Positions 44,747-58,200 are shown, numbered from the stretch's first letter. The stretch: 64,000 bases of DNA from Parietaria judaica (GCA_954871525.1 OX940861.1:14182842-14246841); one strand, 5' to 3'. The notes: generated by a model from the letters alone, not told the origin. Program-made: numbers and translations.

Positions 44747-47700
44747 TCTATATATATAAAAGGGCAATGATTTCGGGAAGCGTGTCAGTCAAAAACCATT
44801 TTATTTGAGACTCATTCTTTTTTCTTAAATTTTTGAATTATTTTGGAAAATAAAAATTTAATGAGGCCTTTTCGATCACACGACACGTTCTTAATTTCTT
44901 TTAATAAGTTTTTAAAATATACAAAGGAAACAACTCTTCACCAGATGGAAAAAAAATAACTGCACCACCTTTTTAACCCATCGTTTGATCATTCATCACA
45001 TTTATCTCCCCCTTCTCCTAAATCTGACTTCCTCAACCCTCTGCTTGGTTTCCTGTCTTCGTCCTGTTCTCCGTCATCATGTCGTTCGTGGTGTCCATCA
45101 ATGTTCAACGCCTGGCCATCAAAGATCAATGGTGAGTCTCTTTAATCAATGTCGTTCATGCATTTTTTCAAAGATAATCCTCCCTGTACATTTTTTCAAT
45201 GTCCATCAATGTCAATAAAAGTCCTTTAATTTTTGGTTGATTTTGTATATTTAGCACTCTGTTTGATTTTTCAAAGAAAAAAAAAATCAATCCGTGAATT
45301 CCTACTTATCATTATATATAGATTTTTCAAAGAGATTTCAAAGTCACGCCAACCCTCGGCAATTCCGATCACCCAAACATCAGAAAAGTTCTTTCGGCTA
45401 CAAGAAGTAAGTCATTCCCGCTTTTTAACCAAAAAAATTATGCTCTTAAACTTTATATAATGCAACGATATAAAAGTATTATTGATTAGAATGAGTTCTA
45501 TATCATGTTTGAAGAAATGCTTATGAAAAAAGATGATCATAATAGAAATGTTTACATATTTATGTAGTTATTTGCCTTCATAAGAAATTAAGAATTGATT
45601 TTGAGCAGGTTTTGTTTTATTTTTGTTATTTTTTGAAGGATTTCCTCAGTCTGTTAGCCATTCGGAGTTTCTCATGTCAAATTGTTATTTCCAGACTTCA
45701 GTATCAATTTTTGTCATAAAGTGTTAAAGAGTTTATTTTTTCGTAAACGGTCTCACAAACGTTTCTTAATTTTTTTTTACAGAATTACAGTCCAAGCAAA
45801 AGAGGTATGGAATTATCAATTATGTATTTATCCACTTCTAACATTTAAGCCATATCGGTCTATAAGTTTGCTCAATTTTTTGAATTATTTTTATAGAAGA
45901 AAAAAAATGCATCCTTTCGTAGTCTCCAATCCGGAATAATGCATCATTTTCATTTATTTATTTTTTTGGTAAACGGGGGTGAAGAGAGTTTCGGTTACAT
46001 TTCATTTTGTAAATTATTCATGAGTTTGATTTATATGTAGGGAGCAGGCTGAGGAACTCAAGACTCGAAATGTAACTGGAGTACGATATTGGGTAATCCT
46101 ATTATTTATCCTTCCTCTGTATTTGGGATAGATTTGCCAAGTTTGTTATCAAAGTGCAGTAACGAAAAAGTAGGAGATTTTAATCATAGATTTTCCAAAG
46201 TTTATGAAATGAAATTACAACATCAACATTGTTTCAAAAGATACATTGGTTTTTTTACTCATCAGTATGATTAAAAAAAAAAGAGCATGAAATACAAAGA
46301 ACTAATGAATAGATGTCAGCCTTTCGATCTACCGTTGTTTTCTTGGTTTTTTTTTACAATCACAATGTTTTTTCCTTTGCAGTAAGTTATACTCTGAGTT
46401 TCTTTTCCACTATTCTGTAAAAGGGCAAGAAATTCAAAGAATTAATATAGATGTTGAATGAATAAGTGTCAGCCTTTGGATGTATAGTTCGTTTTCTTGA
46501 AAAAAAAAAATCACTCGCAATGTTTATAATAGATTATTGTGTAAACAAAAATGACCTCTTCATCAACTTTCTCTCTCAACAAGACCCTTTGGTTAGTAAA
46601 AAAAAATGGTTCCAATATATTCAATCCTCACATTGCATTCACAATCATTCGATATGTGAATACACAGATGAAAATGGTTATAAGCCCTCAAAAATAAACG
46701 AAGGATTGTGAGTTATGAGAAGGCACGGGTAACTCCCGCTCTATGTATATTGACTCACGTTTTTCGGTTGGTTACTCAGGATATTCTCTCTGCTGCATGA
46801 CTCCTGTAATTGTTATCAATGTCCGGCGACGATGGGACTATGAAGAGCCTGCTCCCATCGATGCTCGACGGCAACACAAGCGACTCCTAAGATTCCAACG
46901 ATGCCGCGATCTGAGTAGGTTCGGTTTTTGTTTTTGTTTTAATTCGGTTATTTTCGCCTTTATTATTTTGTAGAATGCTTGCAAATTTTGATTTTCTTTT
47001 TCCTTCAACTTCTATATTATTTTTTTAACACGTGATAAATTAGATGTCGATGATTACCGTGGAAGCCTTCGTATCCTCAGAAAACATCACCAACGAGAAA
47101 ATTAAGAAGGTATCATATCTATTTATCTTCAGCAATTCATTATTCTCTCTTCCCTGAACTATCTTTTTCCTCAATATAATATATATATATATATATATTC
47201 AAACACTGATTTTGTGATATATCAGTTCTCTATGTGTGGTATTTCATTCCTGCACTTCACAAAGTACTATTTTTATGTGTTGTATTGTCTTTAATAATTG
47301 TTATTTGGTAGCTATACTAATTTTAAAAACAACAATGAATCAAAGTATAATCACCTATTTAGATAAATAACTCTCTGCCCTGTATTTTCATTTGCTATGT
47401 GGTTTTGTTTAATGGCTTCACAAAGACTAGCGACATAAGAAATATTTGATCCGTCGTATGGGTGTTCGCCTGTTTGTGTAAGTTTGATGGCTTACACTAT
47501 CTTCAAACATAAAAAGTGTAGAATAAAGATATAACTTCGTTCTTTACTTATTTTTATCGGTCAAGATTTTTTTTCTTTTTTTCTTTTTGGAGATATTGGT
47601 CAAGATTGCAGTAGGCAATAAATATCATTTATCGTTCACTTTGATGATATAATACGAATATTTTTGACATGGTATGCGTTTTTTGGTGTTGATCGTTGAT

Positions 47701-48520
47701 AAATAAATATTTCAGTTTTTCGCAGTGTTCAAAGAATTTTGAGCCTTTTTTTTTTTACGATGTTTTTTTACTGCAATGGATTGTTCTGTTTTTTCTATCA
47801 TGAATATTTTTTCATAAACAAGAGTAAAACTCATTCTCAATACCCAAATTGTAGTTGTTCGAAATTTGTGGCATTTGAAACCTCATGAGGCTTAACGTGA
47901 ATAATTGAAAAATCCTTGCTCAATAGCAACAAAATGTAACTCATTAGTCATACTGCAACATAAAACAAAGTAAACATATTCCATTGCTTCTGACCAGTTA
48001 GAGAGAGGACGTGTGGTGTTTGGTGCAAGTGTGTGTACAATTCGCTTTCATTGTCGTTTTCACCCTTCATAGTGCGAGAGTGTAAGTGTATTTTCTTGAT
48101 CGGTGCTTCCTACTCGCTTAAGATTTCGGCTACGATTCTTACCTGTGATCAAGTATTGTGTATCTGTGATCTTCTATTCTTACCTGTGAGCAAGTATTGT
48201 GTATCTGTGTACAATTCGCTATTGGATTTCTTTAGACTCAACCCAAACGCATGAAGCTTGGTCACCGACGAGCGAACCGAAATATGAATCAGTACATTAA
48301 TGATTTTAGAAGTTCACTTACAGAATATAAAAAATGAGTGAATAGATATAAACTTTACTCAAATAAAATATTTTAACGTTTATTTTCAATAACATTACAT
48401 CTCTTTTTTGTAACAATTCAAATTAAAATATCAAAATAATCTAAATCAAAATGTAAAATATTTTCGTTGCCAAGATGATTTAAAACAACTTCTCCTAAAC
48501 AATTAGAATTTTTAAATTAC

Positions 48521-48523
<3 letters not shown>

Positions 48524-48569
<46 letters not shown>
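48524..48569. repeat. (TA)n microsatellite inside the Helitron
   Basis: About 22 alternating AT units. Confidence 0.93.
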
Positions 48570-48570
<1 letters not shown>

Positions 48571-49635
48571 GATTTCTATTAATAATCCGGGGTTTTAACC
48601 GTTCGATAATTCTTCTAAAATATTCAATAATTATTATAACAGACGTGGCTTATAACTTTTATGAGTAATTTTCAGAGCGCTGCATTCATGACTCTTTTAG
48701 GAAATTTATGAAGTATCTACAAATTTATAGTCAGTAAAAGCTTTAACAATTCTGTAAGATTTTTTTATTTTTTTATTTATAAAAATTTAATTCTTATGCG
48801 TTATTATGCAACGATCTCGATATGCAATACATTTCATACAGTAGATTAGATATTTTCAAATTTTCATTTTCTTATAAACTAAGAGCAAGAAGGTTTCTTT
48901 TTAACTCTCACTTCTAATCGCTTTTAGAATATCCACTTTTTGTTGTAAATCATTTTTATTTTCACAAAAAAAGTAAATGTTGCGTACTCAGTATAAGCCA
49001 AACAAAATTTTATTTCAATTTTCTTTTTACATTTTTTGTCCATACTCATGTTAAACAATAATTTAGTGGTAATTGTATTTGAAGGAAAAAGTTTATATCA
49101 TGTTGCTACACTATGTTGTTCATTCTCACGTTTTCCATATACGTACATTCTCAGGTTGTACATGCTCATAAGCAAGTTGCTTGATTAGTATTTCGATACG
49201 TTTTGTTATGGTTCATCGTTTTATAAATAATATCAATGTTAAATAAGCGGGAAAAAATCTGTAACAAAATAAATACCAGACAGTGAAATAGAAACATAAA
49301 TCAATCTATTTTGACTATTTGTAAATTTTGTCGGGAATAAAAAAAATTCAAAAAATTTTGAATTTAAATTTTAGTTTTCACAAATTAGATGGTTATTATA
49401 AAATACTGAAATCTATCTGTTAAATAATATTTAAAAAAACATTAACTTACTCTTATATTTATACAATTTCACTTATTTTGAACAATATTTGTGACACACT
49501 TTTATTTGAAACATTTTAATAATCTGTATGCAATGTTGATGCTATAAACGATCTAATTACAAATAAAATTTACATAAATTAAAGAGAAAATATATTTGAC
49601 CCTTAAACCAAGTTTTCGAACTAATATTTTAACGT

Positions 49636-49654
49636 CACCGCGCGAAGCGCGGTG
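49636..49654 (+). terminator. Helitron 3' terminal hairpin
   Basis: CACCGCGC, loop GAA, GCGCGGTG form a perfect 8-bp stem ending 8 bases before the terminal CTAG. In Helitrons this hairpin serves as the signal that ends rolling-circle transposition. Confidence 0.88.
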
Positions 49655-49713
49655 CTGGTCCACTAGTATGAATGTAAATTCTAAGTAAGATTAGCAACAA
49701 AGAAGGACCTTAT

Positions 49714-52482
49714 TCAAGGGCGCCACGTGGTTTTCTGGGCACAAAGTATGCCCTCTTTGTCCTTGGCAAAAGTCATTCTTATGTCCCAATGCAGACTCCT
49801 CAGAATCCCTTCCAAGGGGTCCAATATCTCCACCTTGTCCCGTATAATGGCCCAACCCCCGGGCCTCGCTATCCGATCCATCTCCACGACGATCGCCGCC
49901 GGTTGCTTACACCTGCTGGTTGCGACCGAATCAAAGTTGTTTCTAACGAAGAGCAAAGCGAGGTCAATCGAAACAAATGGCAAACCTGTTCTTTAGACGC
50001 GAGAAGAGGTGATCGGCGTGGAGGAGGTCGTACGATCTTGGGTAAGTGCTAAAGGGCTCGCACCAGTCGTGGTAAGTACCGACGAGGCCGCGCTCGAAGA
50101 TGACGGGAAGCGTGTCTGGGGCATGGACAGGCACCACATTCATCACCCACACGTTCTGTTTTGTTAGGGCTGCGGCGAATCTACACGGGCAACATCACTT
50201 ACTTTACAAGGCATTTCAAAGAAAAGATAATTTACAATACCGTTATTGCAGATTGCTCTTAATGGAAAATACTGATAAGTTGTATGTGTTTCGCGTACCC
50301 TCCAAAGATGGCTTTCATGTCCATAACGTTTCGGATGTTGGACCAGTCGATTCCCATACCTGTGAGATATGACTTCTCAATGATAGACGACCAATGCTTC
50401 GTATCAGCGGTCACTTTGTCTTTGTCGCCGAGCCAATCAGGAAACGTTTCGAGCCTTTTGGGCCATTCCTCCGGCCACTCTGTTCCGTGCTCCTCAATGG
50501 CGGAAGGAATCGGGTGTAAGCAAGTCTTCATAGGAACGTACCTATTCGGTCAATGTTTCAACGACCATCAAAACATGACGAAAAAAATACACTGAGACCA
50601 GATAATTCAAATAAGGCTTACCACGCTGCATCGGGGTTTTCAGTTTCCTTGCACAAAGCCGGAACTTTCTTCCTCCTTAACTCATATATGCTGTTGGACT
50701 CGGGCTTTTGGTAGATTTTCACGCCCACTTCGCTGACATCGTCCGTTTTATGCGCGAGAATGTTCCAGCAGATAGAGGCAGTCAACGAGGTCATGGCTGC
50801 GGAGAATAAAAAGTCAAAGCTACTCCAAACAAACTACGAAAGAAAGAAAAAATAGCAGTTGAGAAAAGCTCACCTTCTTCGTCCTCGATGTTGTCGTGTT
50901 TAGTTGAGAGAATAAAGTATCCACTCGGCCGTAGAATCCTGTTCATTTCCAGAAGGTGTTTCCCCCCTGAGAGGAAAATAAATAAGGATTCGAAACCGTA
51001 ACAATAACGTGAAATACAAGTTCTTTTCAACAATATTCACCATTTGCGTGCCAATTTGTGGTACATGCGCCGCAATGAATAGCATCGAAGACGCCGCTGG
51101 GGAAAGGAAGACGTCTGGTTCCGAAAGGGCTGACAATTGCCGGGAAACCGCGCTCGAGGGCAAGTTGAGCCAAGTCAACCAGGTCGGTTTTTAAGCCCAG
51201 CGACAATGTCAGAACGTCCTTGTCAAATAGAAAAGCTGCGAAACTTGAACCCGTGCATCCAATGTCCAGCACTACACGAATGTTCTTTCCCCATTCAATG
51301 TCCGGTACTGTCTATAATACGTAATTAAGCTCAAATCGCGGTATATAGTACAGCGAGAATCAACAAAAATGTTTAGGTAGACATTGAAAATCTGTGATTT
51401 ATATGTTCTGAACTAAAACATACCTCTTCAATGGACTCAAGATAGTGAAGAACTCCTCCTTTGATCTCGGATCCATCGCCGGGAAAAGTCAAGTACTCGC
51501 CGGACTCCACCACCCAACTGTGCTTCTTGACAAACGCCGCGAGTTTTGGATGAGCCACATTCTTGTAATGAACCTGAGAAAACAAACACATCACACAACC
51601 AAACCAAACCGGTCCTGATAAAAACGACACTAAGGCCGTTGCATTCACCTTCGCCTTGCTCTCCGGCCAGCGAACCGGTGCCTCGTAGCCATCGCGAGGA
51701 AGAGGGACGAGACACATTAATGGAGTCCGAGGGCAACTCCGCTCCGTGTGGCGGTAGCTCTGGGTTTTCCCGGAGCTGAGCTCGAAGTCGATGCAGGGAA
51801 TGTAGTTATGCTTGCTTCTCGCCCCGCACAATCTCCATTCGTACCTCGCTTTCGGGTCGAACACAGGGCCTTTGAATTTCCTCCTCTTCCTCTTCTCCTC
51901 CTCGCCGCCATCGCTCTCCGATTCCGACCTCTCCCCGTCTTCCCCATCCACCGCTTCCGCCAAATCGCTTTCTCGTTCCGAGCCCTCTTCGCGATGCAAA
52001 CCCTCCTCTTCATCTTCTTCTCCTCCTTTCCCATCACTCACTACTTCATCCTCTTCTTCCTTCTCCTTGTCCGACTCCTCTTTCATGGATTCCTCGGGCA
52101 ACACTAGCTTCTTCTTCTCACTCGCTTTCTCCTTGTGCTTATTCGCCGCCATTTTTGCGCCTTTTCTCTCCGATTTACCCCTGTGTTCGTTGCCAGAAAC
52201 AGACGCATTATTGACCTTCCTCTTCTCTCGGCCCAAATCGGGCTCAAATTTCTTCTTCTCTCCATTGTTTCCCAGCTCCTCCTTGTGATGGGAGTGAGAG
52301 ACCGAAGCGGGCTCGGCGATGTCGTCGAAGCTCCCTCGGCGAGCGCTGACCGAAGTGGAGGACGGAGAAGAGAAGAAGGACCAAACGAAGACGAAGCAGA
52401 GACCCATAACGGTCACGGCTGTCATCTTCGCGCACAGTCCGAAGGGTCGCTTCGCAGGGCGGTTTAATCGAGCGATCGCCAT
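49714..52482 (-). CDS. PMT28: Probable methyltransferase PMT28-like (Golgi, DUF248)
   Basis: Eight exons join in frame: 52482-51649, 51573-51424, 51311-51041, 50966-50874, 50796-50622, 50541-50299, 50180-49986 and 49912-49714, giving 719 residues. A type II signal anchor lies near residues 20-40 ([16 protein letters not shown]). A long acidic/Lys-rich lumenal stem (residues about 60-215) precedes the putative SAM-dependent methyltransferase domain. Motifs include [76 protein letters not shown] and the terminal CAQKTTWRP. Family knowledge: these Golgi proteins are thought to methylate cell-wall polysaccharides such as pectin. The SAM motif I has GCT where most PMTs have GCG, a feature I recall as shared by PMT28 orthologues, so activity is less certain. 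The stop codon is 47 bp from the end of a Helitron. Confidence 0.93.
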
Positions 52483-54018
52483 TGCCAACGAACTTACCAG
52501 TCAATGCACAGCGAGAAACAAGGAAATCCGAGGACCAACCAAGTGAAGTTGAGAGATGGAGATCCGAGATCGGACGAGAGCGATGTGGCATGGATGAGAG
52601 AGCCCAGATTGGCAAAATGGAGGAGCACGAGCTTCAGACTTGTTGTTGAATCAACTGAAGCTTCGGTGATGGAGAAGAAATATTTAGACTTAGAGTAGTG
52701 AAGAAGAAATACAGTCCCAAGTGAAGTAAGTGCTCACGAGTCAATTCTTGGGAAACTCTATTTTATTACTTTATTTTCCAACCTTTTTTCTTAAAAATCA
52801 AACCTTTTTTTTTTCCATCAAATGAATTATTTTTAATAAAATTAAGAAGATACGTCAACTGTTGCTTTTTTTTTTTTATATATAAAAAATTAAATAAAAA
52901 TAAATTACTCCAATAATCTTTTATCTGTAGTCTCTACTAGTCATGTAAATATGGTACAATGTGGTCTCCGATTTTGATTTGTAAAAATTCAGTAAAAACC
53001 GGAACTAAGATTTTCTAGTTTTGGATTTTTATGGAACCAGAGATTCCGGTTTTGGGTTTATCCGGAATTCAATATCCGGTTCCGGTTTCATATCGTATTT
53101 TAATTTTTCTTAGTTTTTAAAATTGACCATCGGATAAAAATATCAACGGTTCAGAGTGGACAAAAGAAAAACGAAATTCAAAATTTTTTAAAATCCGGAA
53201 CCAGAAAGTTATGAATCCGGATAAATCCAGAATCTGAACTTCTTGGTACCGAATTTTTTTTTTCCGACTTTCTGAGTGCCATAATTAAAGCTTCAATCTC
53301 TACCTTTCAATCTCAAAGAAGATGATCACTCCCGCTCAACTTTATATTTTCTTTTTTACCAAATCTAAATAAAGTAATAAACTAACTGTGTGGCCTGGTG
53401 GCAATTCTACTACATATTTTTTCAAGAGGTCACGGTTCAAACTCTAGTGTCATCTTTACATATGTAAACTTGACCAATAGTGTCACCTGATCATACACTG
53501 AATATATCTAGTAATGTGAGAGTGCATTGTAACCTTGGCCAGTAGCGTCACCCCCATTTTAAAAAAAATTGCGTTAGTAAAGAATGACGCTCTTTTTCGT
53601 CAACCTATCTCCCGATTCTCTCTGCCTCACTTATCTTTGTAATTGCTTTCCGGACTTCTCTTCTATCAGTGATTCAATTCTCAGTCGTTTATTCGGCGAG
53701 TGTCATTTTTCATGAATGTTTGATTGGGTGCCGCTAGAGTTTTTGGACAAATAAATTGGATTGCGTGCCTTTATTATTTAACGGTGTCAGCATTTAATTT
53801 TAGATTAAATTTCGGGTGTTTGCTTTCGCATATGGATGTCTTTGAATTTATTGCGATTTTTTTAATCTAAGACTCTTGGTCTTTAATAAATATAATTTTT
53901 CCTTAATCTATTCTATTTTTAATTTGAGTTTACTAAACAAATTTAAATAGTTCTTTGCATTGAAATTTTTATTAGACTTTTCAGGAGCCTTAAGATACTT
54001 TCGAGGACCTTTAGAAAC
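52483..54018. other. PMT28 upstream region and spacer
   Basis: The first 250 bp probably hold the PMT28 leader and promoter. At 53000-53270 a low-complexity block repeats CCGGTTTTGG, CCGGTTCCGG and AAATCCGGA words on both strands and may be a decayed MITE. A SINE lies at 53388-53571. No gene is supported. Confidence 0.4.
53388..53571 (+). mobile_element. tRNA-derived SINE, same family as 38797-39017
   Basis: Head TGTGGCCTGGTGGCAATTC (box A-like) and GGTTCAAACTC (box B). The body has CTTGACCAATAGTGTCACC and CTTGGCCAGTAGCGTCACCC, and the end is ATTTTAAAAAAAA. The duplicated CTTGGCC-AGTAGYGTCA phrases and tail correspond to the minus-strand SINE at 38797-39017. No clear target duplication remains, so this copy is probably older. 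Confidence 0.65.
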
Positions 54019-55166
54019 TGAAGAAACATGTCCTGTTGTTATTTATTGTGTTGGCTATTTTGGTGACTACAGTTGAAACGTTGTCAGCTACAGTCGTAAC
54101 TACAGCTCATCATGTAGTCGAAATCGTCTCAGATTGTTGTGAATTTCATGGAAAGTTTACACGTTTTTCTTCAACAGATTTGAGCGAATTTCATGGGCTA
54201 TATTCTCTCTGGATTGACTCTAATCATTTAGTGATTTATTTCCAAGATTAATGATTTATATTTATATTTATTATTCCTTAAATCTTGGGAATTAGTTGCT
54301 ATTTTGAGGGAAAAAGGGTGCTACGAATTTGACTTATTAAATACGTATTATTGGCCTCCTTCTTCCTCAGTTCTCCAAGCCAAAAGTACAGAGAAAATAT
54401 ACAGAGAGCTCACGAAGGTTGTTCTCCATATACAACCTCAAATCAAGCTTGCGGTTTTCACGTCATCCACACGACCAAGCTTGTTGTTCGTCAAGAACAT
54501 TCGAAGGGACGCTACACAAGGTCTGCACGCTGCACAGATAAGTCTCACGTTGTCCCTTCAGAGTTTAACCTTGCCGTCAATATCATCAAGGTTATTAGCT
54601 TTCACAGAACGGTGTTTTATCATCGAACATCCTGCCTCGGGAGAGGTGTCGACAGTGTTGTGAAGAACCGGACTGAAGGATTCAGTTTTACGTCGACAAT
54701 AGCAAGGGGATCTTGCTGAGTCCGATTCCAGAAGGGAAGTGACCACCGTCACAAGTCGGGGCTCAAACTTAAATCCTCGGGAGGAGGTGTCGACCGTGTT
54801 CGCAGAACGAGTCTGATGGATTCAGGCCTACTCGATTATAGCAAGGGGATCTTGCTGAGTCCGATTCCTGTAAGGAAGTGACCACCGTCACAAGTCGGGA
54901 CCCAATCACCGTTTCAAGACCAAGCTGTGTTACCGGCTGTGTAGCAGGTTGTAGCTTCAGGGGGAGCACTTTTTCTTTAGCTATTTTACTTACCTAGTAA
55001 TTGGTGCTTGTAAACTTTATTGGTGATTAATCTGGGTGAGGGACCCGCAGAGGTAGATAGGTATCGAACTGCGTTACCAAAAAATCGTGTGTCTCTTTAT
55101 TTCTTTCCGCGTTGTGTTTGGTAACTATCTCGTTAATCCGCATAAATCACGTAAACTGACTTTTCA
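54019..55166 (+). repeat. 5' LTR of the TR-GAG-like element
   Basis: 1148 bp. Contains two tandem ~126-bp units (54635-54760 and 54775-54900) sharing GGGATCTTGCTGAGTCCGAT and GTGACCACCGTCACAAGTCG. The second phrase holds the palindrome GTGACCACCGTCAC. Confidence 0.93.
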
Positions 55167-55168
55167 AT

Positions 55169-55180
55169 TGGTATCAGAGC
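55169..55180 (+). other. Primer-binding site, initiator Met tRNA
   Basis: TGGTATCAGAGC begins two bases after the 5' LTR. Confidence 0.9.
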
Positions 55181-55249
55181 TAGGCCACTGACTGAATATC
55201 TCTTTGACTGCAAAGACAGTGGTAAAATCAGTCAGTTACGTCCATCAAG

Positions 55250-58200
55250 ATGACTTCTCGCTCATCCGCTTCTACGGCAAGACCTCCAATGCTTGATGGA
55301 ACCAACTACAACTTCTGGAAAACGCGCATGAAGACCTATATTCAGTCCCTGGATGCAAAGGCATGGATTATTCTCAAAGAAGGATGGACTGAACCAAAGA
55401 AACAAAATGAAGAGAAAGAGTGGATTCTTAAGCCCATAAAAGAATGGTCTACTGAAGACGAAAACGCCTCGATGGCGAACTCGAAGGCCCTGAATGCTAT
55501 TTTCTCGTGTGTGGATGAACATCAATTCACTCTTATATGCATTCATGAGTCTGCAAAGAATGCATGGGATGCTCTTCAAAATCTTCATGAGGGAACTACA
55601 GTTGTTCGTGAATCAAAGCTTCAGATTCTTGCCTCAAGATTCGAGAACCTCAGGACGGCTGAAGATGCGACTATAGCTGAATTTTACGAACAACTCAGAC
55701 AGATTTCCAATCAAGCTCATCAACTGGGAAAGCCCTACACTGAATTAGACCTAGTTCGGAAGACTCTCCGGTCTCTTGTTAAGAGGTTTCGTCCGAAGAT
55801 AGCTGCAATAGAAGAAGCAAAAGATGTGACCACCATGAGCCTTGATCAACTGATCGGTTCTCTTCAAACCTATGAGATGAACTTGACTGAAGAAGAACTT
55901 ACAAGAGTAGCCTTCAAGAGTTCATCTGGAAGCGCTCTCAAAGGCAGATCCAACTGCAGTTCAAACACTCTCCCTGATGACTCCGTGGATGATCTAGCCC
56001 TTCTGACAAAAAACTTTGGAAAGATGCTGACAAAATTTTACAAAGAGGGAAGCAGCTCCACTCAAAACTGTAACTCTAGAAAATTTTGCTCTAATGTTGA
56101 TAAGAATGCAGGTGATTATTGTGCAACGTCACGCGGAATAAATTGTGGAGAGTGTAATGGCTATGGTCATATTCAATCAGAGTGTTATAACACAACAACT
56201 CGAGAGAAGAAGTGTCATGAATGCAGCGGTTACGGCCACAGCAAATCGCATTGTGCAAACACCCAGAAAAAGCTGAAGTCCAAGTCATACAGCTCCAGCT
56301 CCTCCAGCGAGTCCTACAGCTCCATCTCCTCCAGCGATAATGATTCAAATGATGAAGATAGTGATCATGTTTTCAGCCACTATGCTGCCTTCACTGCCTC
56401 TCTTACCTTTCTGGACGAAGAATCCAATGAAGACACTGTTCCTGAGAAGAATGTCTACGAAGAAGATTCAGATGAAGAAACTACAGTCGAGCACCTGGAA
56501 GCCACATATCAGATTCTATTCAATAAATCTCAAGAGGTTAGTGAGCTCAATAACAATCTGATCAAAGCTAACAAACTTCTTAGGTGCGAAAAGGAGTCAT
56601 TGACCACGGAATTGGAGAAGCTTCATCAATTCAATCAGTCTCAAGCTGAACAGATTACCTCCTACAAACAGTCTCTGGCTACAACTGCTGCGAAATTTTC
56701 TGAGCAAGATCAGAAAATTATCTCACTGACAAGCTCGATGGAGAAGTTTAACTCAGGGAAATCTAAGTTGGATGAAATCCTTCATATTGGTCAAAGCTCC
56801 GAGAATCGCTCAAGCTTAGGGTTCTCTAAGTCATCAGGTGCAACCTCTCTGTCCAAACCTTTTTTTGTTAAAGCTGGAGCTCAACCAGAATCATCTAAGA
56901 CCACTCAACGAAGCGTCAAGCTCAGCTACAGTCACTCTTCCTCAAGAGCTATAGCCTCACTGGCCAGTTTCAAAAAGAAGCACAACCCTCATAATCTCAG
57001 AAAGGCGAGTACCGCCGAGAAAGCTCATGTCAAAACCTCCACCCCTCTGAAGGTTAACAAGTGTGACTTCTGCTTCTCTCATGGACACAGTGATGCTCAA
57101 TGCATGAAGTTGTATAGATGCCTGATGGAAGGACGAAATTCATCAACTATAGCCAAAGTTGCATCTCCTCTCCTAAGATCAAAATCTAAGTGGACCCCTA
57201 TTTTCAGAAGGATGTGGGTCCCCAAACGCCACTTCACTTGTCTCATGGCACACAAAGTATTCAGATCAGCTCTTGATGATGCTTGGTACTCTGACAATGA
57301 TTGTTCTAGGCACATGACTGACCGTGGGAGTCTCCTGAAGAATCATCATAAAAGTCGAGAAGACAAGGAGACTTTCACCGATGAACAATGCAGTGTGGTC
57401 ATCGGCAGAGGAGCCCTCCATGAAGATGTCTCAGCTGTTCCCTCAACTCCATCTCCATATGGGAGAAAATTGCGACCAAAGACTCAGGGGGAGTTGCACT
57501 TGGGAAGCAAAACTGTTCCAGACACTACAGCTCCTGCCACATCTTCTCCAAAGACTTCTCCAAAGTCCACAGCTTCCGCTCCAGAGTCTATGAATATATC
57601 CAAGAAGTCCACAGCTGCAGTCCCAGCATCTAAGAAGATCGCCAAAAAGTCCATAGCTACAGTTAAGACTTCTCGGAAAACTACCACAACAACTACAGTT
57701 GCAAAGACAGCGTTAAAGGCTACGAGCTCCTCTCGGTCTTCCAAATGCGAATATGTTACTCCTGACGAGACCCCAACTGTTGCTCAGACTCCTTCAATAA
57801 CTGAGCAGGTACCTCTTCTCCTCATTGATCCTTTAAAAAGTTTGTTAGCTTCTTTTTACAGCTCGAGCAGCGAGATTCGATGGAATTACCTAGGATCCAA
57901 GAATCTGATTGACGAGGGATATGATGAGAACACTCTTATACCTGGGTTAGCACCTGCAGCTCCCTTTGCTCCACAAGTTCCAACTGCAGCAACCACTTCT
58001 GGCAAAGCTCCTATTTCAGCTGCAGCTGCTTCTTCTCATCAGGTTGGTACCTCATCTGCAATGGTGTTTGTTCCTCCAAAAGGGCCTTCCTTGGAAAACT
58101 TCTGTGCTTCATTTACTCTGCCTCTGAACTCCTCAATTCCTTCATCATCTCTCAATCTTGAGGAGGAGTTCTCTTTGGAGAAGCTATCGGCAGACCTTCA

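Larger units (their letters stand above)
44747..49666 (+). mobile_element. Non-autonomous Helitron, 4.9 kb
   Basis: The 5' end TCTATATATATAAAAGGGCA is typical of plant Helitrons. The 3' end has an 8-bp GC-rich hairpin followed by TGGTCCACTAG, ending in CTAG. The element sits between A (44746) and T (49667), the AT target expected for Helitrons, with no target duplication. No Rep/helicase is visible, so it needs a helper. The interior is mostly AT-rich. A few exon-like GC-richer patches (about 45000-45140, 46780-46920 and 47040-47110), each ending near GT, may be captured gene fragments, but I recognise no family. A TA microsatellite lies at 48524-48569. Confidence 0.88.

Noticed and set aside
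51812..52288. Ser-rich plus-strand ORF over the PMT28 first exon
   Set aside because: Shadow of the acidic Lys/Glu-rich stem of PMT28, which joins in frame to seven further conserved exons.
57484..57744. Val/Ala-rich minus-strand ORF in the TR-GAG element
   Set aside because: Shadow of the Lys/Thr/Ser-rich Gag segment on the plus strand.
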